64,000 nucleotides of DNA from Rhodobacterales bacterium RIFCSPHIGHO2_02_FULL_62_130 (GCA_001828855.1 MHZT01000030.1:144320-208319); one strand, 5' to 3'. Positions 16,125-26,860 are shown, counted from the first letter of the stretch. A program made the numbers and translations. Notes: generated by a model from the letters alone, not told the origin.

Positions 16125-16915
16125 TTTTGCAGCGTCACACCGGGGGCATAGGCGATGAAGAAGGGGTTGTCCCAGCCCACCTTGCCATAGGCCAAAGTGG
16201 TATGGTCATCAAAGCGCACCACATGCCCGCCTGCACCACGCAGAACGGCGTCTCCGGCGGCTGTATCCCATTCCATCGTGCGGCCAAGGCGGGGATAAAG
16301 ATCGGCCTCGCCGGTGGCCAGCAGGCAGAACTTCAGGCTGGACCCTGCCGAGGTCATATCCCGCACGGCGTATTTGCCGATGTAATCATCGGTGGCCGCA
16401 TCGCGGTGGGATTTCGACGCTACCACCATCAGCGCGGCATTGTCGGGCGTGGACACTGACAATTTGGTGACAGGGCCAGCGGCATCCTTGGCGAAATCGC
16501 CGGTTTCCTCAACGGTGCTGCCATCAGCTTGGGTGTAGAACAACCGGCCCTTGGCGGGCGCATAGACCACGCCGCGCAGGGGAACCCCGTTTTCGACATA
16601 GGCGATGTTCACCGTAAAATCGCCGCGCCGCTGCACGAATTCCTTGGTGCCATCCAGAGGATCGACGATCAGAAAAGTGCTGGCGGTCAGGCTGTGGCTG
16701 TCGGCCTGTTCCTCGGTGATCAGGGTCACATCGGGAAAGGCCGCACGCAGACCGGCCGAGATGATGGCATCGGCGGCTTCGTCGGCCTCGGTGACGGGGC
16801 TGGCGTCAGATTTTGACTTCACCTCGAAATCGGGGCCATTGTAGACCTCCATGATGCGATCCCCTGCCTCAAGCGCCAAGCGGCGGATCAGGGGGATAAG
16901 TGTGTCGAAATTCAT
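16121..16915 (-). CDS. cysQ: 3'(2'),5'-bisphosphate nucleotidase CysQ
   Basis: A 264-residue phosphatase of the inositol monophosphatase superfamily that hydrolyses PAP, the by-product of PAPS-dependent sulfation and sulfate assimilation. The metal-binding glutamate pair is in ITEEQ near residue 65. The DPLDGTKEF motif lies at about 83-91, followed by RRGDFTVNIAYVENGVP. It is the first gene of the reverse-strand polysaccharide operon, which ends in a sulfotransferase; both genes in one operon suggests PAP removal for polysaccharide sulfation. The 137-base divergent gap to the export permease should hold promoters for both. Confidence 0.92.
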   Translation of the reverse strand: MNFDTLIPLIRRLALEAGDRIMEVYNGPDFEVKSKSDASPVTEADEAADAIISAGLRAAFPDVTLITEEQADSHSLTASTFLIVDPLDGTKEFVQRRGDFTVNIAYVENGVPLRGVVYAPAKGRLFYTQADGSTVEETGDFAKDAAGPVTKLSVSTPDNAALMVVASKSHRDAATDDYIGKYAVRDMTSAGSSLKFCLLATGEADLYPRLGRTMEWDTAAGDAVLRGAGGHVVRFDDHTTLAYGKVGWDNPFFIAYAPGVTLQK

Positions 16916-17052
16916 GGCGTCTCCTGCCCGCGCGCAGCCGTTTGCGCCGCGTTATTGATTAGTAAGCTGTTTGATCTTATCATCCGGCTTAAAGGGAACG
17001 GCAAGATTTCCCGGCGCATAATGGCCGTAGACCGTCCATGAGGTAGCAGAGA

Positions 17053-17874
17053 ATGTTTCGGCCCGATGCCAAAGTGACCCGCGCGGGCAGTGGCTTTGCC
17101 ATGCTGGAGCTGATCTTCCATGCGGCGGTGCGGAATATACGCAAGACCCATGGCAACGCTGTGGTCGGGTTGCTGATGGCGATGCTGCAATCGGTGATCA
17201 TGGTCGTGGTGATGGTGTTCATGTTCACGCTGTTGGGCATGCGTGGCTCGGCGGTGCGCGGCGATTTCGTGCTGTATATCATGACGGGCGTTTTCAACTA
17301 TGCCACCCACGCCAAAACGCTAAGTGCGGTTGCGCGGTCGGATGGGCCGACCTCGGCCATGATGAAGCATTCGCCGATGAATACCATCGTGTCGATTGCG
17401 GCTGCGGCGCTGGGGACGCTTTATCTGCAAACCCTGTCCGTTCTGGTTATCCTGTTCGTCTATCATGTGCTGTGGACCCCGATCACGATTTACGAACCCG
17501 TCGGCGTGGCGGCGATGTTCTTGCTGTCATGGGCCTCGGGGATCGGGGTGGGGATGATTCTAAAGGCCGCAACGCCTTGGCAGCCAGAGCTGTTCGGAAT
17601 CATCACAACGATCTACGCCCGCGCGAATATGATCTTTTCGGGCAAGATGACGCTGGCCAATTCCACGCCAAGCTACATTCTGGCGATGTATACATGGAAC
17701 CCGTTGTTCCACTGCATCGACCAGACGCGCGGATTCATGTTTCAGAACTATCACCCGCATTACAGCAATATCACCTATCCGGTTGTGGTGACGGCGGTTT
17801 TGATTGTTCTGGGGCTTATGGGTGAGAATTTCACCCGTAAACATGCCTCGGCAAGCTGGGGGGCGGGCCGCTAG
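17053..17874 (+). CDS. ABC-2 type polysaccharide export permease (KpsM-like)
   Basis: A 273-residue inner-membrane protein with about six hydrophobic spans (for example LLMAMLQSVIMVVVMVFMF and VVVTAVLIVLGLM). It resembles the permease of capsule and O-antigen ABC exporters (KpsM/Wzm). A GAGG ribosome site precedes ATG 17053. No ATP-binding partner or outer-membrane exporter is adjacent. It diverges from cysQ, so it probably exports the product of the cluster to its left, but that is inference. dnaK follows after 203 bases. Confidence 0.8.
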   Translation: MFRPDAKVTRAGSGFAMLELIFHAAVRNIRKTHGNAVVGLLMAMLQSVIMVVVMVFMFTLLGMRGSAVRGDFVLYIMTGVFNYATHAKTLSAVARSDGPTSAMMKHSPMNTIVSIAAAALGTLYLQTLSVLVILFVYHVLWTPITIYEPVGVAAMFLLSWASGIGVGMILKAATPWQPELFGIITTIYARANMIFSGKMTLANSTPSYILAMYTWNPLFHCIDQTRGFMFQNYHPHYSNITYPVVVTAVLIVLGLMGENFTRKHASASWGAGR

Positions 17875-17940
17875 ACTGCAGCGTGACGCGGTGGCACGTA
17901 AGATTCCACCGTCTCATCCAAATTTCCCGCAAGGGCAGTG

Positions 17941-17970
17941 CTTGCAGGCCACAAGCCCCCTCCTTATATA
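17941..17970 (+). promoter_or_regulatory. RpoH-type heat-shock promoter of dnaK
   Basis: CTTGCAG at 17941-17947 and CCTTATATA at 17962-17970, separated by 14 bases, resemble the heat-shock sigma-32 pattern (CTTGAA, then CCCATnT). It lies 107 bases before the dnaK ATG. No CIRCE inverted repeat is visible. Confidence 0.6.
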
Positions 17971-18077
17971 CGCCCAGAAGCCGGAACAGGCGTTGTCTGT
18001 CCGGGTCTCACTAGGGATCGGGATGGAATGCCTTTACGGGTTCCGCCCATATCATCGCCGCAAGAAAGGGACCACCT

Positions 18078-19985
<1,908 letters not shown>

Positions 19986-20001
19986 GCCGCCAGGAACCAA
20001 A

Positions 20002-20031
20002 GCAGGGCGGCCCACAACAGGGCCGCCCTGC
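20002..20031 (+). terminator. Hairpin between dnaK and dnaJ without T-tract
   Basis: A perfect 12-bp stem GCAGGGCGGCCC / GGGCCGCCCTGC encloses loop ACAACA in the 71-base dnaK-dnaJ gap. No run of T follows, so it is more likely a partial terminator or an mRNA processing or stability element than a full stop. Confidence 0.55.
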
Positions 20032-20056
20032 TGCGTTCCCGTAAAGGGATTTTGCG

Positions 20057-21202
20057 ATGGCAAAGCGCGATTATTACGATCTGTTGGGGGCCTCGAAAGG
20101 GGCGTCGGCAGAGGAATTGAAGAAAGCCTACCGCACCAAGGCCAAGGAGTTGCACCCCGACCGCAACTCTGACAACCCCAACGCCGAGGCCCAGTTCAAA
20201 GAGATCAACGAAGCCTATGACGTGCTGAAGGATGCCGACAAAAAGGCAGCCTATGACCGCTATGGCCATGCCGCCTTTGAAGGTGGCGGCGGAGGTGGTC
20301 AGCGCGGCTATGGCGGCGGGCAAGGCGATTTCTCGTCGGCCTTCTCGGATGTGTTCGAGGACCTGTTCGGGGATTTCATGGGCGGGCGTGGCGGCCAAGG
20401 TGGTCGCGCGCGGGCGCAGCGCGGCTCTGACCTGCGCTATAACCTGCGGGTTTCCCTGGAAGAAGCCTTTGCGGGTGTTCAGAAAACCATCTCGGTGCCG
20501 ACCTCGGTGGCCTGCGATACTTGCCGTGGCACGGGTGCCGAAGGCGGGGCCGAACCCGTGACCTGCCCGACCTGTTCGGGTATGGGCAAGGTGCGCGCGC
20601 AGCAAGGCTTCTTCACGGTTGAACGCACTTGCCCGACCTGCAACGGCATGGGCCAGATCGTGAAAAACCCGTGCAAATCCTGCGCGGGCCATGGTCGGGT
20701 GGAAAAGGAACGCTCGCTGTCGGTGAACATTCCGGCTGGCGTGGAAACCGGCACCCGAATCCGTCTGGCGGGTGAGGGTGAGGCCGGCATGCGCGGCGGC
20801 CCGACAGGCGACCTTTACATCTTTATCGAGGTGAAGGACCACGCGATCTTCCAACGTGACGGCGTGCATCTGTTCTGCCGCGTGCCGATTTCCATCGCCA
20901 CGGCGGCGCTGGGCGGCGAGGTCGAGGTGCCGACGATCGATGGCGGCAAGTCGCGCGTCAAGGTTCCTGCGGGCAGCCAGACCGGCAAGCAGATGCGCCT
21001 GCGCGCCAAGGGGATGCCTGCCCTGCGCGGTGGCGGATCTGGCGATATGCTGATCGAGTTGGCGGTGGAAACGCCGGTCAACCTGACCGCACGGCAAAAG
21101 GAAATCCTGCGCGAATTCTCTGATCTGTCGGAAGAAAATAACCCCGAGGGGTCGTCTTTCTTCTCGAAAGTCAAAGGGTTCTGGGACGGGATGAAGGGGT
21201 AA
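20057..21202 (+). CDS. dnaJ: Chaperone DnaJ (Hsp40)
   Basis: A 381-residue type I J-protein that delivers substrates to DnaK and stimulates its ATPase. It has a J domain at about residues 1-70 with the catalytic HPD (in ELHPDRN), then a glycine-rich linker. Four CxxCxGxG-type zinc motifs run from about 148 to 215 ([32 protein letters not shown]). The C-terminal substrate domain follows. It is the second gene of the dnaK operon; an intrinsic terminator follows at 21226. Confidence 0.98.
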   Translation: MAKRDYYDLLGASKGASAEELKKAYRTKAKELHPDRNSDNPNAEAQFKEINEAYDVLKDADKKAAYDRYGHAAFEGGGGGGQRGYGGGQGDFSSAFSDVFEDLFGDFMGGRGGQGGRARAQRGSDLRYNLRVSLEEAFAGVQKTISVPTSVACDTCRGTGAEGGAEPVTCPTCSGMGKVRAQQGFFTVERTCPTCNGMGQIVKNPCKSCAGHGRVEKERSLSVNIPAGVETGTRIRLAGEGEAGMRGGPTGDLYIFIEVKDHAIFQRDGVHLFCRVPISIATAALGGEVEVPTIDGGKSRVKVPAGSQTGKQMRLRAKGMPALRGGGSGDMLIELAVETPVNLTARQKEILREFSDLSEENNPEGSSFFSKVKGFWDGMKG

Positions 21203-21225
21203 AACCTTTCGTTCGGGGTGCAGAG

Positions 21226-21253
21226 GGCCGGATCTATGATCCGGCCTTTTTAT
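21226..21253 (+). terminator. Intrinsic terminator of the dnaKJ operon
   Basis: GGCCGGATC, loop TAT and GATCCGGCC are followed by TTTTTATT, 24 bases after the dnaJ stop. Confidence 0.9.
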
Positions 21254-21297
21254 TGGCGTTAACGGATTGTTCACCGAAACTGTGGCAGCCTTTGCCA

Positions 21298-22065
21298 ATG
21301 GCACAGCATGGTTTCAACGATTCTGCCCCCTCTCTCTTCGCCCCCGACGGGGATGAAGATGAAGCAGCTGGCGCAACGCTAAGTGGCAAGCTGCCGTCCT
21401 ACATCGGCGATCATCGCAAACGCCTGCGCGCACGGTTCATGGAGGGTGGGGCGACGGCGATGCCCGATTATGAACTGCTGGAACTGGTGCTGTTCCGCGC
21501 CATTCCACGGCAAGATGTGAAACCCTTGGCGCGGCTGTTGCTGGACACGTTTGGCGATTTCAACCGCGTGGTCTCGGCCAGCCCTGCGCGGCTGTTGATG
21601 GTCAAAGGCGTGGGCGACGCTGTGGTGTTGGAGTTGAAAGTGATCGAGGCTTCGGCGCAACGCCTGATGCGTGCAAAGGTGATGAACCGACCGCTTTTGT
21701 CCTCATGGGATGCGCTGCTGGATTACTGCCACACGGCGATGTCGCACCGCGAAACCGAGCAGTTCCGCATCCTGTTTCTAGACCGCAAGAATGTTCTGAT
21801 CGCGGACGAAGAACAGGCGAAAGGCACCGTCGATCATGTGCCGGTCTACCCGCGTGAGGTGGTAAAGCGGGCGCTGGAGTTGAATGCCAGTGCCATCATT
21901 CTGGTGCATAATCACCCTTCGGGTGACCCTACACCGTCGGATGCCGATATCTCGATGACGCATCAGGTGCGGGACGCGGCACAGGTGCTGGGGATCACAC
22001 TGCACGATCATCTGATCATCGGAAAATCGCGTGAATTGTCTTTCCGGTCAAACGGTTATCTCTGA
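21298..22065 (+). CDS. radC: RadC/JAB-domain DNA repair family protein
   Basis: A 255-residue member of the RadC (UPF0758) family. The N-terminal helix-hairpin-helix part (ELLELVLFRAIPRQDVKPLA, then VKGVGDAV) precedes an MPN+/JAB metalloprotease-like domain. The metal ligands lie in HNHPSGDPTPSDAD near residue 203, with the preceding E in ADEEQAKGTVDHV. The biochemical function is unsettled; the old link to recombinational repair in E. coli was not confirmed. I chose ATG 21298; the frame extends to a TTG at 21253 inside the dnaKJ terminator, which is unlikely. The 3' end overlaps the convergent methyltransferase gene by 10 bases. Confidence 0.9.
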   Translation: MAQHGFNDSAPSLFAPDGDEDEAAGATLSGKLPSYIGDHRKRLRARFMEGGATAMPDYELLELVLFRAIPRQDVKPLARLLLDTFGDFNRVVSASPARLLMVKGVGDAVVLELKVIEASAQRLMRAKVMNRPLLSSWDALLDYCHTAMSHRETEQFRILFLDRKNVLIADEEQAKGTVDHVPVYPREVVKRALELNASAIILVHNHPSGDPTPSDADISMTHQVRDAAQVLGITLHDHLIIGKSRELSFRSNGYL

Positions 22066-22757
22066 GCCTTGCGCGCTGCCTGACGCTTCTTGCGTTCTTC
22101 TGCCTTGGCAGCTTTTTCCATATCGCCAAGGTTCACCAACTCGGGCGAAGCGGTCAGGCTGACGGCTGCCACATCCACAGGTTTGGTAAAAAACCATGAG
22201 CGGAATTTGTTATATGCCGCGTCTTGCACCTGATCCGTCACCTTCAGCGACAGGCCAAGCTGCGCCACAAGGTGATGCACCGCCCAGACCACGAGCGGCC
22301 ATCTCTGCGCGTCATAATCATCGCCCGCCATCACGCCGCCCGGTTTCAGCTTGGCATACCAGTCGATCAGGGTGCGCCCGCCCTCTTCGCCGGTGTGGGC
22401 ATAACCATCGACGTAGATGAAATCGAAAAAATTGTCGGGGAAAACGTCAAGCGCGTCATCGAATGTCATTCGCAACAGATGATAATTCGACCGCAACCCC
22501 ACAGTCCGCAGCGCCTTTTTGTATTCGGTGATGTCGTGCGTATCGCCATAGACATCGACCCCGAAGAACTGGTGGAACTTGCCCGATTGGACCATGCGCG
22601 CAGAAAAAGAGCCGGCCGCGACGCCCAATTCGATCCCGATATTCTCGTGGCCCGTCAGGCTGTCGATTACATTCCAACGGTGGGTGTCCGGGATGATTTC
22701 AACCGGAACATCGGGGGTCTGGCTTTGGGCCATATCGCGCAGAAGGTCTTTGAACAT
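22056..22757 (-). CDS. Class I SAM-dependent methyltransferase
   Basis: A 233-residue protein with the SAM-binding motif I in NIGIELGVAAGSFSARM (about residues 39-55). The acidic end of the second strand is in FFGVDVYGD, and DFIYVDGYAHTGEEGG near residue 115 fits the Methyltransf_24-type fold used by many glycan or small-molecule O-methyltransferases. The tail is rich in Lys and Ala. ATG 22757 was preferred to the TTG one codon earlier. The substrate is unknown; the neighbours (radC and the OmpA fusion) give no strong hint. Confidence 0.75.
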   Translation of the reverse strand: MFKDLLRDMAQSQTPDVPVEIIPDTHRWNVIDSLTGHENIGIELGVAAGSFSARMVQSGKFHQFFGVDVYGDTHDITEYKKALRTVGLRSNYHLLRMTFDDALDVFPDNFFDFIYVDGYAHTGEEGGRTLIDWYAKLKPGGVMAGDDYDAQRWPLVVWAVHHLVAQLGLSLKVTDQVQDAAYNKFRSWFFTKPVDVAAVSLTASPELVNLGDMEKAAKAEERKKRQAARKAQR

Positions 22758-22802
22758 CAAGTTGCCCGTTCCGGTTTTGAGATCAACCTAAAGTGGCGCT
22801 GG

Positions 22803-24302
22803 CTATTCGGCAACGGGCTTGGGCGCGGTGAAGGCGGGTTTTATCCACAACTCGACGCGACGGTTCAGGCGGCGACCGGCGGCGGTTTCGTCGCAGGCCA
22901 TCGGCAGCGCCTCGCCAAAGGCTTCGACACGGGGCAGGCGGGTTTCGGGAAGGCTGGGGGCGGCGGCGCGCAACGCGGCCAAAACACCTGCGGCGCGAGA
23001 TAGCGACAGATCAAGGTTGGCTTTGGCGGCGCCGGAACCATCTGAAAAGCCAGACAGAATCAGCGCCTGATCCTTGAACTGGCCGGCTTCGAGCAGGCGT
23101 ACAAGATCGGCCAGATTGTTGCGGCTGTGCGCGTCCAATTCGGTCGAGCCATCTTCGAACCGGAAGGTCAGCGACAGACGATCCGCACCGTCCATCAGAT
23201 CTACCAGCCGTTTCAGATCGGCCAGTGTGGTTTCCTCGCCCGCACCTTGAATCGCATTGATCAGTCGCAGGCCGTCGGCGGTCATCGGTTGGCGTTCAGG
23301 CAGACGGTTGACGTAACCCGCGGCTGCGATGGCCGTTTGGGCTTCGGGCAGGGCGATGAATTCAAGGAACTCACGCGCAACCAAGGGCAGGCGGCGGCGG
23401 GGCGTCAGAAAATAGAGCGGCAAGGACAGCGGGTAATCCTCGGCCTTCACCGCCAAGGGGCTGGGCAGAAGCGGAAAGCCGCAGCTATCGGACAGCGGCA
23501 AAGTGCGGGCCGCGCCCGCCGCCGCGCGCCCCGTAACCGCCAAAGCCCACGGGTCGCGGGAAACGGCCAGAGCCAGAGAAGCAAGATCGGGATGCGTGAC
23601 GGTGGCGGCAATCCCGCGCCCAAGGCGGGCGGAAAGGGCGCGCTGCAGATCGCTGTCGGCAGCCAGCGCATGCAGCACCAAGGGCATGTCAGGCCCGCCG
23701 ATCTGGGACCAGTTCGAAATTTCACCCGAAAGAGCGCGGGCAAGATCCGGGGTGCTGATGACAGGCACAGGGTTATCAGGGGCGACAATCGGGATCAGCG
23801 CATCAAGAGCAACTGCACGGCTGCCCAGATCGGGTTCTGTCGCAGCGGCGAGGATCAGCTCGGCCCGCCCGGCCTTGAGAGTGGCGCGGGCATCGTCTGG
23901 CGTGCTGGCCAGAAAGCTGAACTCGGCCAGAGTTTTACCCGTTGTCGGATCGGTCAGGATCACCGGATCGCCCTGCACCAGTGTCAGTCCGCGTGACCGT
24001 GCAAAGGCTGCAATCAAGGGGGGCAGCAGGGCAGCACCGGCATCAGCCACCCCAACAATGCGGATTACCGATTTTGGCGCGGTCAGATCGGGGCAGGCGG
24101 GGCCATCGCAGATCACACCCATGGCATCGACGGTCAGCGGGCCATATTTGCTGTCAATCCGGTAAAATTCGCCGTCATAGCCCTGCAAAGACCCCGACAG
24201 CGCAAGCGCCCCGTCGCGCGAGGTCAGCGTGACGTCTTGGGCCTGCGCCCAACCCGGAACAAGAAGCGCGGCGAAAACCGCCGCGCGCCACGCCATACCC
24301 AT
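22803..24302 (-). CDS. Periplasmic fusion: PstS-like binding domain plus OmpA peptidoglycan-binding domain
   Basis: A 499-residue exported protein. A signal peptide covers about residues 1-21 (AALLVPGWAQA). Residues of about 75-350 look like a phosphate/oxyanion-type periplasmic binding protein (GVADAGAALLPPLIAAF, PVPVISTPDLARALSGEISNWSQIGGPD, LYFLTPRRRLPLVAREFLEFI). Residues of about 380-495 are an OmpA-like peptidoglycan-binding domain (SLTFRFEDGSTELD, ILSGFSDGSGAAKANLDLSLSRA, GRRLNRRVELWI). The fusion implies a solute sensor or scavenger tethered to the cell wall. The next gene upstream encodes a membrane-anchored unknown 18 bases away, so the two probably work together. Confidence 0.78.
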   Translation of the reverse strand: MGMAWRAAVFAALLVPGWAQAQDVTLTSRDGALALSGSLQGYDGEFYRIDSKYGPLTVDAMGVICDGPACPDLTAPKSVIRIVGVADAGAALLPPLIAAFARSRGLTLVQGDPVILTDPTTGKTLAEFSFLASTPDDARATLKAGRAELILAAATEPDLGSRAVALDALIPIVAPDNPVPVISTPDLARALSGEISNWSQIGGPDMPLVLHALAADSDLQRALSARLGRGIAATVTHPDLASLALAVSRDPWALAVTGRAAAGAARTLPLSDSCGFPLLPSPLAVKAEDYPLSLPLYFLTPRRRLPLVAREFLEFIALPEAQTAIAAAGYVNRLPERQPMTADGLRLINAIQGAGEETTLADLKRLVDLMDGADRLSLTFRFEDGSTELDAHSRNNLADLVRLLEAGQFKDQALILSGFSDGSGAAKANLDLSLSRAAGVLAALRAAAPSLPETRLPRVEAFGEALPMACDETAAGRRLNRRVELWIKPAFTAPKPVAE

Positions 24303-24320
24303 AAACCGCCCGCCTGACCC

Positions 24321-25295
24321 TTAGTTTGCAGCGGCGATATTCATGTCCAGCGCCAGATTATTCAACACCAGATAATCACCAACCGCATCACAAGCAGGCA
24401 TTGCCAGCGTCAGATCTGTGACTTCGGTTCGGCCAGCGACCGAGTTCAGCGTTTCAGCCAGAAGTTCGCGGTCGCAGGTGGCGTCGGTGACGGCGGCTTC
24501 GATGGTCAGCTTGGTCTTGGTGGTCGGATTTTCTGCGAAGGTGAACACTTGCGCCAGAAGCGGCATCTCGGTTTCAGCATCGCCCAGCAGGGTCAGGAAG
24601 CCACCTTTGACGGGAATGCCCGCGGTGGGTTGATGGGGGGCATCGGCAAAGATATGGCCGGTCTGGCCATAGCTGGCACCGTCTTCGAAAGCGTGAAGCT
24701 GGAAGGCATCTTTGTCCTGCCATTGCACAGCAAAGCGGTGCAGAGTCGCCAATTCGGGAACTTCGATGACGGCGGTCGCGGTTTTGCCATCCGCGAAGAG
24801 AACTTCGATCTCTCCGGCCTTGTCCAGCGCGGGCAAAGTCGCAAACAAAGCGCCGGTGGCAGTGGTGCGGGCGGTTATGGCCAATCCAGCGTGGCGAAGC
24901 ACAACCCGTTCGTTGATATTGCAGGGCGCGGAAAGGGTTAGGCCGATCAGCGCGGGCGGTTCGACCAGCAGATCAAGCGCGGTGGCGCAGGCATCGGCAA
25001 CCACGGGTGCCGGTTCTGTGGTGGTGGCCGCGATGACCGGAGCGGGCAGTTGTGCCGGAAGCGGAGGGAAGGCAGCTAGGTCAACGGTCAGTCCCACGTC
25101 CGGCTTTGGCTTCGGGGTAGCCGCTATAGCTTCGGCCCCCGCAGCAAGCGGGACGATCTCTTTTGGCTGCGGGGTAGTTTGGGCAAGTGCGCGTTCGGCG
25201 GCCTTGTTTTTCGCCATGGTCTGCACCAGATGACCCGCCGCCAAAGCAACAGCCAGAATGGCTATGCCGCGCGTTGCCGTGCGTTTGATATCCAT
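24321..25295 (-). CDS. Membrane-anchored periplasmic protein of unknown function
   Basis: A 324-residue protein I do not recognise by function. It has a short cytoplasmic N-terminus, one hydrophobic segment at about residues 10-28 (GIAILAVALAAGHLVQTMA), a proline/alanine-rich linker to about residue 100, then a globular region. That region begins CATALDLLVEPPALIGLTLSAPCNIN with paired cysteines and contains repeated beta-strand-like stretches. Two further cysteines sit in CDREL and MPACD near the end, so disulfides are likely. ATG 25295 with GGAG upstream was chosen over an extension to 25379. It lies directly before the binding-protein/OmpA fusion and divergent from rpe. Confidence 0.65.
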   Translation of the reverse strand: MDIKRTATRGIAILAVALAAGHLVQTMAKNKAAERALAQTTPQPKEIVPLAAGAEAIAATPKPKPDVGLTVDLAAFPPLPAQLPAPVIAATTTEPAPVVADACATALDLLVEPPALIGLTLSAPCNINERVVLRHAGLAITARTTATGALFATLPALDKAGEIEVLFADGKTATAVIEVPELATLHRFAVQWQDKDAFQLHAFEDGASYGQTGHIFADAPHQPTAGIPVKGGFLTLLGDAETEMPLLAQVFTFAENPTTKTKLTIEAAVTDATCDRELLAETLNSVAGRTEVTDLTLAMPACDAVGDYLVLNNLALDMNIAAAN

Positions 25296-25517
25296 GATCG
25301 TTTCTCCGCAGGAATTCGACTTGGCCACCCTGCTGTTCAAAGCAGGCGGCGGCATGGCGAAATTATGGAATGTTTCCATCTTGAGAAGAGTTTAGATTGG
25401 AATTGTCATCCAATGCGCCGCGCTTGGGCCATAATTTGCCGCCCAGTGATGGATTGCGTTGGGGGCAAATATCTAGGATGAGAACTGCACGCAATTGCCA
25501 TGGCAAAGGGGCATAAC

Positions 25518-26207
25518 ATGACCTTCTCCCGTTCGATCAAAATCGCGCCGTCGATCCTGTCCGCCGATTTCGCCAATTTCGGCGCGGAATGTCAGGCGAT
25601 TGAGGCGCAGGGCGCGGATTGGGTGCATGTGGATGTGATGGACGGGCATTTTGTGCCGAATATCACCTTCGGCCCCGCGACCTGTGCCGCGATCCGTCCG
25701 CATATCAAGGGCGTGATGGACGTTCACCTGATGATCGCGCCGGTTGATCCCTATATCGAGGCGTTTGCCAAGGCCGGTGCCGACGTGATCTCGGCGCATC
25801 TTGAGGCTGGACCGCATATCCACCGCACGCTTCAGGCGATCCGTGGGGCGGGGGTGAAGGCCGGTCTGGCGATCAACCCCGGCACACCTGTTGAGGCGCT
25901 GGAGTATCTGCTGGATATGGTCGATCTGGTTTGCGTGATGACGGTGAACCCCGGATTTGGCGGGCAGAAGTTCATCCACAGCCAGATTGCCAAGGTGGCC
26001 AAACTGCACGCGATGATTGGCGACAGGCCCATCCATATCGAGATTGACGGCGGTGTGACGGTGGAAACCGCGCCTTTGGTGGCTGCTGCCGGGGCTGATG
26101 TGCTGGTGGCCGGATCGGCGGTGTTCAAGGGCGGGTCGGTGGGCAATCCGGCCCCCTATGGCGCCAATATCCGTGCGATCCGCGAGGCCGCGCAGGCTGC
26201 CCAGTGA
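25518..26207 (+). CDS. rpe: Ribulose-phosphate 3-epimerase
   Basis: A 229-residue TIM-barrel enzyme converting ribulose 5-phosphate to xylulose 5-phosphate in the pentose phosphate and Calvin pathways. The motifs APSILSADFANFG, HVDVMDGHFVPNITFG (metal/catalytic D and H) and VMTVNPGFGGQKF are complete. ATG 25518 follows an AAAGGGGC ribosome site, while an in-frame ATG at 25500 has none. It overlaps the GTG start of gph by 4 bases. No other Calvin-cycle gene is adjacent, so the housekeeping role is assumed. Confidence 0.96.
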   Translation: MTFSRSIKIAPSILSADFANFGAECQAIEAQGADWVHVDVMDGHFVPNITFGPATCAAIRPHIKGVMDVHLMIAPVDPYIEAFAKAGADVISAHLEAGPHIHRTLQAIRGAGVKAGLAINPGTPVEALEYLLDMVDLVCVMTVNPGFGGQKFIHSQIAKVAKLHAMIGDRPIHIEIDGGVTVETAPLVAAAGADVLVAGSAVFKGGSVGNPAPYGANIRAIREAAQAAQ

Positions 26208-26857
26208 AGGCCGCCGTTTTCGATCTGGACGGCACGCTGATCGATTCCGCCGCCGATATTCATGCGGCGGGGAATGCCGTTCTGGCCGTCGAAGGCCTGC
26301 CGCCGGTAACGTTGGAGCAATCGCGCAGCTTTGTTGGCAATGGTGCGGGGGTTTATATCCAGCGGCTGATTGCGGCCTGCGGGCTGGCCCCCGATCCGGT
26401 GCTTGAGGCGCGGATGTATCGGCGGTTTCTGGAGGGGTATGAAACCGCTGTCGGTCTGACGACGCTTTATCCCGGCGTTGAAGCGGCGCTGCGGGATTTG
26501 CAGGCCGATGGTTGGGTGCTGGCGATCTGCACCAACAAACCCGTCGCCCCTGCTCGCGCGGTGCTGGCGCATTTCGGGTTGCTGGACCTGTTCGCCGCGA
26601 TCTATGGCGGTGACAGCCTGCCGCAGCGCAAGCCTGATCCTGCGCCTTTGCTGGCCACGATTGCCGATCTGGGTGATCCGCAAACGCTGTTCGTGGGCGA
26701 TAGCGAGGTGGATGCCGAATGTGCTGTCCGTGCGGGCATCGATTTCGCGCTGTTCACCGAAGGCTATCGCAAGACTCCGGTGGCGCAGATGCCGCATCAG
26801 ATCAGCTTTGCCGATTTCGCGGATTTGCCCGCCAAAGCACGGCTCTGGCGGGCGTAA
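26204..26857 (+). CDS. gph: HAD phosphatase, probable phosphoglycolate phosphatase
   Basis: A 217-residue haloacid-dehalogenase-superfamily phosphatase. HAD motif I is FDLDGTLIDSAADI at residues 6-19, motif II is the ICTNKP segment, motif III has the lysine in LPQRKPDP, and motif IV is FVGDSEVDAECA. Phosphoglycolate phosphatase is the best guess because rpe-gph is a common pair; this superfamily changes substrate easily. GTG 26204 overlaps the rpe stop. It is convergent with gyrB with three bases between the stops, and a small GCGTAA/TTACGC hairpin spans both stop codons. Confidence 0.85.
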   Translation: MKAAVFDLDGTLIDSAADIHAAGNAVLAVEGLPPVTLEQSRSFVGNGAGVYIQRLIAACGLAPDPVLEARMYRRFLEGYETAVGLTTLYPGVEAALRDLQADGWVLAICTNKPVAPARAVLAHFGLLDLFAAIYGGDSLPQRKPDPAPLLATIADLGDPQTLFVGDSEVDAECAVRAGIDFALFTEGYRKTPVAQMPHQISFADFADLPAKARLWRA

Positions 26858-26860
26858 GCG

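Noticed and set aside
22849-22860. Perfect DnaA box TTATCCACA
   Set aside because: It lies inside the OmpA-fusion gene, encoding part of ELWIKP, and stands alone; a chance match.
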